Shown here one piece after another: positions 56,325 to 64,000 of a stretch of 64,000 nucleotides of DNA (positions within the stretch are counted from its first letter, which is position 1; each line of letters opens with the position of its first letter). Position numbers and translations under genes: made by a program. Below the pieces are notes generated by a model. It saw nothing but the letters and a program-made list of their open reading frames with translations, searched no databases and was not told the DNA's origin. The DNA is from Gavia stellata. Lineage: Eukaryota; Chordata; Aves; Gaviiformes; Gaviidae. The DNA lies in the NCBI RefSeq assembly GCF_030936135.1, contig NC_082596.1, forward strand, positions 9,648,155 to 9,712,154, given 5' to 3'.

Positions 56325-56871
56325 TACAGAATCACAGAATCACTAAGGTTGGAAAAGACCTGTAAGATCATCAAGTCCAACCACCAACTAACACCACCAT
56401 GCCCACTAAACCATGTCCCACAATGCCTTGGCCACACGTTCCTTGAACACCTCCAGCGACAGCAACTCCACCACTTCCCTGGGCAGCTTATTCCAGCGTC
56501 TCACCATTCTCTCAGTAAAGAAATTTTTCCCAATACCCAGTCTAAACCTCCACAGGCACAACTTGAGGCCATTTCCTCTTGTCCTGTCACTCGTCACTTG
56601 GGAGAAGAGACCAACACCCACCTCTCTGCAACCCCCTTTCAGGTAGTTGTAGAGAGCGATGAGGTCTCCCCTCAGCCTCCTCTTCTCCAGACTGAACAAC
56701 CCCAGCTCCCTCAGCCACTCCTCTTAAGACTTGTGCTCCAGACCCCTCACCAGCTTCGTCGCCCTTCTCTGGACATGTTCCAGCACCTCAATGTCCTTGT
56801 AGTGAGGGGCTCAAAAGTGAACACAGTATTCGAAGTGCGGCCTCACCAGCGCCGAGTACAGGGGCACGATT
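56325..56871 (-). mobile_element. CR1 LINE 3' fragment
   Basis: Begins 'tacagaatcacagaatcact' and 'aaggttggaaaagacctgta', which is the reverse complement of a CR1 end. It continues with antisense C-terminal RT text and truncates after 'gtacaggggcacgatta'. The variant of the 3' end differs from the copies at 35.3 and 57.5 kb, so it is probably another CR1 subfamily, like the one at 1-425. A long + strand open frame across it is only the antisense of the LINE. Confidence 0.93.
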
Positions 56872-57522
56872 ACTGATATTTCCATGTTTTCTCTGAGCAG
56901 GTTATTTTCAAAATCAAAACCATACTAATAAGGTACTTCCTCTGTAAGAACATCTAATTGTAAGAGTGAAGGTTTGACTTCTTGATCAAAAGCAGTCATA
57001 TCATTTTAACTTGATTGACCATTCATCTGTTGACTTGCTGTAACTGGCTTTGTGTTGTGTTTGCATCACTCACGAGACCTTTTAAAGGTTAGCTTGGCGA
57101 TTCCCACTCTTACTCAGTTGAATCATACTGACGTTCTTTGTCTTATTCTCTTCAACCACGTCCTTGCTCCGTAGTGCCATATCTCACTCCCTAGGAAGCA
57201 GTAACAACACCTCACTCTCACCAGCAGCTTCCCCAGTGCTGAGCACTGAGAGAAACAAAGACTGACAACCCCCCCTCCTTTGAGTTCTGAGTTTGGGTTC
57301 AGTTCTGCACTATGTCTCAGCATAACTTCCCAGGATTCTCAGAAACTAGAACCAGAAATCAAAACAAGATAGTTTTACTTCTCAGTTGAGATGTCTTCAG
57401 ATGTTAACCATGACAGACTGCAACAGCGCAGGTACCACATTACCTGAGACAACTGGATTCTGAGTTGTACAATTCTCAGCCTTCAAACCTACAGTAGGAT
57501 TAAAAAAATACATTAGCATTAC

Positions 57523-57788
57523 AGCATCACAGAATCACAGACTGGTAGGGGTTGGAAGGGACCTCTGGAGATCATCTAGTCCAACCCCCTGCCAGAGCAG
57601 GTTCACCTAGAGCAGGTTGCACAGGAATGCATCCAGGTGAGTTTTGAATATCTCCAGAGAAGGAAACTCTACAACCTCCCTGGGCAGCTTGTTCCAGTGC
57701 TCTGCCACCCTCAAAGTAAAGAAGTTCCTCCTCACGTTTAGATGGAACTTCCTATGACCAAGTTTGTGCCCATTACCTCTTGTCCTGG
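57523..57788 (-). mobile_element. CR1 LINE 3' end, short
   Basis: Reverse complement of a CR1 end ('catcacagaatcacagactg', 'aggggttggaagggacctct'), stopping abruptly after 'cattacctcttgtcctgg'. Very similar to the copy at 35272. It faces the 5' CR1 piece that starts about 90 bases further on. Confidence 0.93.
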
Positions 57789-57879
57789 TGTCAAAGTTTA
57801 CCTACTTTGCATATCATTATTCATAAGTTCAACTTCAAGTGATATGTCAAGGAGTCAGGTTTCTTTGTGGTACCTTCAA

Positions 57880-59040
57880 TAATGGGACGGTCTACATGGT
57901 ACCAGGCCTGCTGGTGTCGGATGGGATTCACCTTTCTCAAAGGGGGAAGAGGGTCTTTGCTCACAAGCTAGTAGGGCTCATTGACAGAGCTTTAAACTAG
58001 ACGTGAAGGGAGAGGGGGACAATATCAGGCTCACCTGTGACAAGCCATGGGCCGACATGCCAAGGTTAGAGGTATGGGTGCTAGTGAGGGCCCTCAGCCT
58101 GTTGCTCTGAGGCTTGCTGGGTACACTGCAGCACAGCTGAAGTCTTACGGAGATGAGCCGCAGCTTCTGAGGTAATAAGAGCAAAGGGAAACACCAGTGA
58201 AATACCCCAAAGGAATTAAGGGGTGTTCCTCTAAGAAGGGGACACAGCCAGTAGCCCAGCTGAAGTGCCTCTACACCAATGCACACAGCATGGGCGACAA
58301 ACAGGAGGAGCTGGAAGCCACCATGCTGCTAGAAAGCTACGACTTGGATGCCATTACTGAAATTTGGTGGGACGAATCCCGTGACCGGAGTGCAGCTATT
58401 GACCACTACATGCAGTTCAGAAGGGACAGGAGAGGAGGAGGGGCAGAGGGGTTGCCCTCTACATCAAGAAATGGATAGATTGTGAAGAGCTGTCTCTGAA
58501 GAATAGCCATGAGCAGGTTGATAGTTTATGGGTAAGAATTCATGAGCAAGGCAACAAAGGGAGCCTTGTGGTTGGTGTCGACTACAGGCTGCCCAATCAA
58601 GGGGAGCCTATTGACAAAGCCTTCTTCCTCCAGCTACAGGAGGCATTGAGCTCATAGGCTCTCATCCTGCTGGGGGACTTCAACCACCCCGACATCTGCT
58701 GGAAAAGTGGCATGGCGAGCTGTAGGCAATCCAGGAGACTCCTGGAATGCATTGAGGATAACTTCTTGGGCCTGCCAACAGACAGCCCTACCAGAGGGGA
58801 CGGACCTGATGGTCACCAATGCAAGTGAGCTAATCAGTGACGTCAAGATTGGAGGCAGCCTGGACTGCAGTGATCATGCACTGGTGGAGTTCGCAATCCT
58901 GAGGAATATGGGTCAGGTGAAGAGTGAAGTCAAGACTCTGAATTTTAGGAAAGCAAAATTCCAGCTGTTCAAGGAGTTAGTCAATAGGACCCTCTGGGAA
59001 ACTGCCCTCAGGGACAAGGGAGCAGAATAGAGCTGGCAGA
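57880..59040 (+). mobile_element. CR1 LINE 5' part with endonuclease domain, inverted to its neighbour
   Basis: The + strand carries CR1 sequence just before and inside ORF2. Typical words are 'gatgggattcacctttctca', the translated LKCLYTNAHSMGDKQEELEA and AITEIWWDES, and the apurinic endonuclease motif LLGDFNHPDICW near 58670. An in-frame TAG at 58655-58657 and a frameshift near 58440 kill it. 5' pieces of CR1 are rarer than 3' ends. No RT region follows. Confidence 0.88.
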
Positions 59041-59099
59041 TCTTCAAGGACACTTTCCACAGAGCGCCAAGACGCTACCCGTGTTCTTCCAAATCAGGA

Positions 59100-61680
59100 A
59101 GCAGTTAACTAAACTATATCATTTGATATCCTTGTGCAAATTGGATGTTGTGAGAACAGCAGGTGAAAATGCCAGTGAATGTTCTTGGATGAGCAGGTAA
59201 TAGTCTATAAACCTCTGGTGGTATTCCCCCTTCAGTAATTTTGCTACATTAAAACTGCAAAGGATTAGAGCAGGGCAGAAAAAAAGAAAAACACCAAAAA
59301 ACCCCAAAATAAAAAAACCCAAAAGGTATTTAGCCACATGAATAGCACTGCCTACAGTGGCTACACCGTTAGCACTAGTGAAAAAAACCCCAGAACATAA
59401 AGACTCTTTCTTTAAGGGAAGGCAGAGAGGATAGCTAAGTGATATGAGAAATTCTATCTGCAGACAAGTTTTTAATTAACTTTGATTTTTTTTTCCCCAC
59501 ACACGTTATGCTGTATAGAAAGAGGGCATTTTAGTACTTAAGCAAAATGCTACAAATCTGCAAAAAGCCCATTTTTGTCCAGTGCTGAGGATGAGATTTG
59601 CATTATGCTGATATATTTACTTGTTTCAGAATTGGGACTTTTATCAGTCTTTTGTCATAGTAATGAAAAACTATTTTATATTTCACAGGATTTATAAATA
59701 AAAATGATAATGAAAAGGTCAGAGAGCTAATTAGCTGAAATGGGAAAAATTAGCCTTTAACAAGTGAATTAAGTGCATTGCTGCTTAATAATAACACAAG
59801 CTCATTTCTCTGATTGATGATAGTGCTGCTGCTCTGAAGCCTGCATTTAAAATACACACTTAAGATAAAAAAACATTCCTTTCTGCTAATTATTAGAACC
59901 TATTCTATTACATTCATGGTTATGCAAATAACACATGCATATATTCACTCAGAGATACACTGAATTTTCTGATTGCAGAGATAGAGAAGGATCATTTGAA
60001 TCGATCAAGTAACAGAGAAATTACAATATAAATAATCTGTTTTTCAGGCAATGTCGTCATTACTTCCTTAGGGCTTATTTCCAGTATCTCTTATTTCAGG
60101 AAGAACTTAACACTAAAGTTGTTCCACAGAGTAATTACTACCACATGAATTGTGTTGATAAAGAGAAGTCTTAAATAACCTAGCCATAATTAGCTATATT
60201 TATTCAGAGATCAGTGCTAAAATAATAAAAAAATGATAAGCAGAACAAGATGAGACACTTAGCACAGTTTTTTTCTTTCTTCTCTCATTCTCACAGTAAC
60301 TTTACACTATATTTTTTAAATATGTGGGGCATAGCTGGCCAAAACCTAGTTGTTTCCCCAAAGTGAACCACTAATCTAATAATTACTAATCTACAAAGAT
60401 TTCCTACTTCATTAGATACTGATTTACTTATTTTAATTTTTTAAGCACTTATTATTTGCCTGTATGCTGATACAGTATTAAAGATTTGGCAACATGATTT
60501 CATAAACAACTTTACATAATTTAGGAAGACATGAACTGTGAAAACCAGCACTATTTAGGTGTACTGGTCATCTTGATCACAGTATCATTAAAACTGTGAG
60601 CAATGAATGAGTTAAGTCTTTCAAATAAAGGCCACACTGTGAAGAAGCAAAAACTTCCAGACAGCAACTCCGCCAATACTCAGAAAGTAGCTCTTAACAG
60701 GTCACCTTTGTTCTGCCTTAAAACTGCAGTGGCTGCCACTTCTCTCCCTCCTTGTCTGGTCTCAGGTGGTTGGGTGGCAAAATCTCTTATTCGCCTCTAC
60801 ACCTTCTCTTTAGATATGACTTAAAATAATCTCCCAAGTGCGGCTACTATTTTCTCCCCAGATTGTTTTGAAGTATCCATCATCAAAATCCTGCTCAGAC
60901 CAACCTGAGCAACAAAAAAGGTTGATGACCACACATCTTAATAGCAGCTTCTGAGATCCACACTAAGTAATAGATTATATAAAGACGACACCTACCCTCT
61001 AAAGTTTCCTAAATATACACAAAGTTTTGATGTCTGCAAAAATCAGGAACAGAGAAGCAAGGGAAAAAAGGCAACAATATAATCCTCTATATATTAGACC
61101 ATATCTCATGTGAGCTAGAGAAGGTCCTAAATTCCTCAAAACAGAAAAAAAGAATTGTTCTTCCTGCTTCTCACAAGGTGCACTATTAAAACCATTTATC
61201 TAGATAAACAAAAGCTACCAAAAAAAAAAAAAAAAGAGAGTAACAAACAACAGTGTAATACTCAGCCCCATTAGATGGCATCACTGTTTGAAAACAGCTA
61301 CCTGTGGGTGAGCCGTATGCAGATCTTCACACCCGCGGACAACCTTATTCCTTGAAATTGATACTACAAAGCCAATCCATTTTCTTAACCAGGGAGGCAG
61401 GCCTGAAAAGCATAGCCTATTTATCTTCCTGAAGTTTGTTTGGTATTAGGAAATGATTTCTGTATTGTTGTATTCTCAACTTTTGGTGATCTTGGTAATA
61501 GTAATGGTTTAATCATAAATAATAGCAGTAGTTTAATAATGCTGCAATGCTGTCACATTTGCAACAACAACAACAAAAAAAGGTGTGTAAAATGAGGTCT
61601 ATTGTAAGTGCCCAAAAATTATGTCATTGACATTTTAATTGTAAGCAATAAAAATTAACTGACACCTTTGAAAAGATTAG
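59100..61680. other. Intergenic DNA, no gene recognised
   Basis: AT-rich with no exon-like segments on either strand. An A-rich tract lies at about 61218-61235. Confidence 0.5.
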
Positions 61681-61693
61681 TTTTAAATTTTGG

Positions 61694-64000
61694 TTTATTT
61701 TATTGCTTAAATATAGATTGCACAGTGTGTTCTTACATTTATTTAAACTGGTTCATTACGTACAGTACAGAATATATGACCATCAGAACAACAGACAAAT
61801 TAGCCCTACTCTGATTTTAGACAACGGGCTATTTCTGTCTTTTGAAATTAACAAGGATTTAATTTACTTCAAAGTGACCCACTACCAAAAGCTATACTTT
61901 TTCAAAATGACACAATGGGAAAAAGAACCCAAAGCAAAAGCTGGAATACGTTTAAACAGCTGGATACCAATTGATAAACACTGTGACAGTACTCAATGTG
62001 TTGCAGATAATCCAGGGCCAGTATGCATATGGAGGTTTTAAGTTCTGCAACTTTTCTCAAGAACATAAAGAGCTAAGTGAAACAAAGCAGCGTTATACCG
62101 TACAACAGCATTCTTAATTCATTTGGTTTCATTCATTAGCTACATATAACAATAGCTACCAAAACAACACATTTTGTAGTCACTCCCATCTCCCAGCTGT
62201 CTAGAAAGGCCAGAGTGAACCAATTATCAACTTACAGACTCCCTGAATTTCCACGAAGGAAGAAATTAAATATCATGTGAACACACAGAGTGTTACAAGC
62301 TCTTCATTCCCTGCACAATACCTGCACAACACCTACGTTTCCCAAACAAAGCTCATCTGAACACTGAAAACATGGAAACCTATCATTTGCATAAACGAAA
62401 AATACTTCATAAACAGAACAGAAAATGAAATGCTGAATCTAGTTATTTTCACATGCAGCATTCATGCAACAGAATTCAATCACAGAAACAATCCTGTATT
62501 TACAGCACAGTCTCCATACTGCAAGAGTGCAAACAGAAGTACATTCTTTGTTTCTTAGACTTGTTATTTTCTTTTTGTACAAAAGTGCACAGTGTTGTTC
62601 TTAAAAAAAATGACAGAGTGGCTAAGTGTTTTACATTGTATCCCTAGGTTAGATTTACCATTTAAAAAATTACACTCTTTATATAGGCCAAAAAACTATT
62701 ATGTCTTACCTTAAAAAAACCCCAAAAAGTGAAAACTAAAAGCTAGAGTGACAACGAGTCCTATTTATGTGTAGACTGTGGTCTGATCGGGCTGATACGC
62801 TGCAGCAGTAAAAATCACAACGGAATGCTGTAGATAAGGGGCTGTTTCGTCATCCACTAACAGCTGTGATTGCACTGTTAAACTGAAAAGAAGGTCTCAA
62901 TTACCTTTTGAGCTTTGCGAATGCCTTCTGAAAGTCTCAGCATGATATCTCATAGGTTTAAGTAGCTGATATTTCTCTGCTGTTATCTCACATCAGGCTT
63001 TTAAAAGTAGTCCAGTGGAATACTGTACTACAGTTCAAAAAACTAAAAATCTGTTTTACAGTGGGTTTGCAAATGCTCAAAACAGTCAGCAAATTATCTG
63101 GCCTGATAACCATTCAGATTTTAGAATTATGCAATCGTAGATTAATTTAGGTTGGGACTTCTGAAGGTCATCTAAACCAAACTCCTGCTCAAAGCAGGGT
63201 TAACTGAAGTCAGATCACTTTGCTCATGGCCTGACCACCGTTTATCTAAACTGCTGGCTAACTTAAATGTCTTATATTTATTATAGATACTTGGGAACAT
63301 TCATTCATGTTTGTGCTGCTTCAGTCAGATTCAGACAGATTACGGGACTTCAGACTTACTATTCCTGGCACCAACAAAAGCTGTTTTTTTCTTTTTGACT
63401 GCAGAATTTAGTGAGTCATAAAGACAGCCTTGACAATTATCATCAAAAGCTCAGTGTATTACTATATCAGTTTTACTTTATTTACATTTGAATAGTATAC
63501 TCAGATACATAAACCTATGAAAGTTACCACATTTTCCTTATTTCTAGAAAGGTTTGAAAATGAAACAAAAATGAACACAGAGATGCACCTCTAAAAATGC
63601 TTTTGCTTGAAAACATAGGTAATAAATTCTTGCTCTTTAAATGGTTTCATCCAGTTTTCTTTCAATTTCTAAAATATCATTAAAAAGCTGTAATAAACTA
63701 CAGAGAAATACCTCATAGAATATATTTGTAATTTCTGTATTTATGATTTAAAATGCCCTCAGTTTATTTTCTACTATATGAAATATATCTCTTGTGTATT
63801 TATACTAAAGCAGACAGTAAAATACTACTGCATTTTCAAAAGTACAGTCTGTAAACCATACCCCTTAAGACATGAAAAATATTGCACAATTCAGTGCTTC
63901 AAGAGGAGCTCTCTCCTCTCTTACGCAAAGCAGTTAACTTGTAGCGAGAAACACAGGACATATACTGGGCGTATATATCTAAAAAGCATGTTATGTGATG
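61694..64000 (-). other. Possible 3' UTR of a minus-strand gene (EFR3A expected)
   Basis: On the minus strand overlapping poly(A) signals (AATAAAATAAA, + strand 61694-61704) lie where a convergent gene could end, and the DNA upstream on that strand is AT-rich and non-coding. In human, EFR3A is the convergent neighbour of OC90. No EFR3A coding sequence is in the window, so this rests on synteny and a common signal. Confidence 0.25.
63125..63245 (-). mobile_element. Old CR1 3' scrap
   Basis: 'atttaggttgggacttctga' and 'ggtcatctaaaccaaactcc' followed by 'gctcaaagcagggttaactg' match the reverse complement of an older CR1 end, strongly diverged and short. Confidence 0.7.

Noticed and set aside
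56349-56876. 175-codon + strand open frame
   Set aside because: It is the antisense of a minus-strand CR1 fragment.
61703-62041. 112-codon open frame
   Set aside because: No ATG at its start, no recognisable domain, and located in 3' UTR-like AT-rich DNA of the opposite strand.

Overview
The window is avian nuclear DNA. It carries split vertebrate genes with GT-AG introns, several CR1 LINE fragments with the typical bird 3' end, and AT-rich non-coding DNA. The species cannot be named from the sequence.

Two complete protein-coding genes lie head to tail on the + strand. The first is HHLA1 (HERV-H LTR-associating protein 1 orthologue), read as 14 coding exons from 12655 to 29193 (about 425 residues). 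It is a secreted-type, N-glycosylated protein of unknown function with a cysteine-rich C terminus. The second is OC90 (otoconin-90), read as 15 coding exons from 34320 to 55236 (about 561 residues). OC90 is the main matrix protein of otoconia in the inner ear and has two catalytically dead phospholipase A2-like domains joined by a Ser/Thr/Pro/Glu-rich linker. Every splice phase in both chains is consistent. Two successive exons of each OC90 PLA2-like domain match in phase, and the first is exactly 175 bases in both, which records an internal domain duplication.

Layout: 1-425 is the end of a + strand CR1. 426-12621 is intergenic, with an ancient SINE relic, a possible 3' UTR end and a candidate upstream exon. 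12622-29420 is HHLA1 with introns. 29420-33210 is intergenic with a truncated CR1 that still shows the reverse transcriptase FADD motif. 33212-55590 is OC90 with a TATA box, a candidate 5' exon, a CR1 at 35272-35722, a degraded CR1 near 44.3 kb, one GC-AG intron and a poly(A) signal. 55590-64000 is intergenic with three CR1 pieces, two of which form an inverted pair, plus an old CR1 scrap. A 3' UTR-like end on the minus strand near 61.7 kb is where the convergent neighbour EFR3A would be expected from the human gene order (KCNQ3, HHLA1, OC90, EFR3A).

The most interesting signals are: the phase-compatible arrangement of HHLA1 and OC90, which would allow an in-frame read-through protein; upstream exons that stay in frame with the coding start in both genes; two diverged copies of an unidentified ancient element in the large HHLA1 intron, one of them resembling a conserved non-coding element; the GC-AG intron; and a possible twin-priming CR1 insertion. 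I did not find a wholly new biological system.
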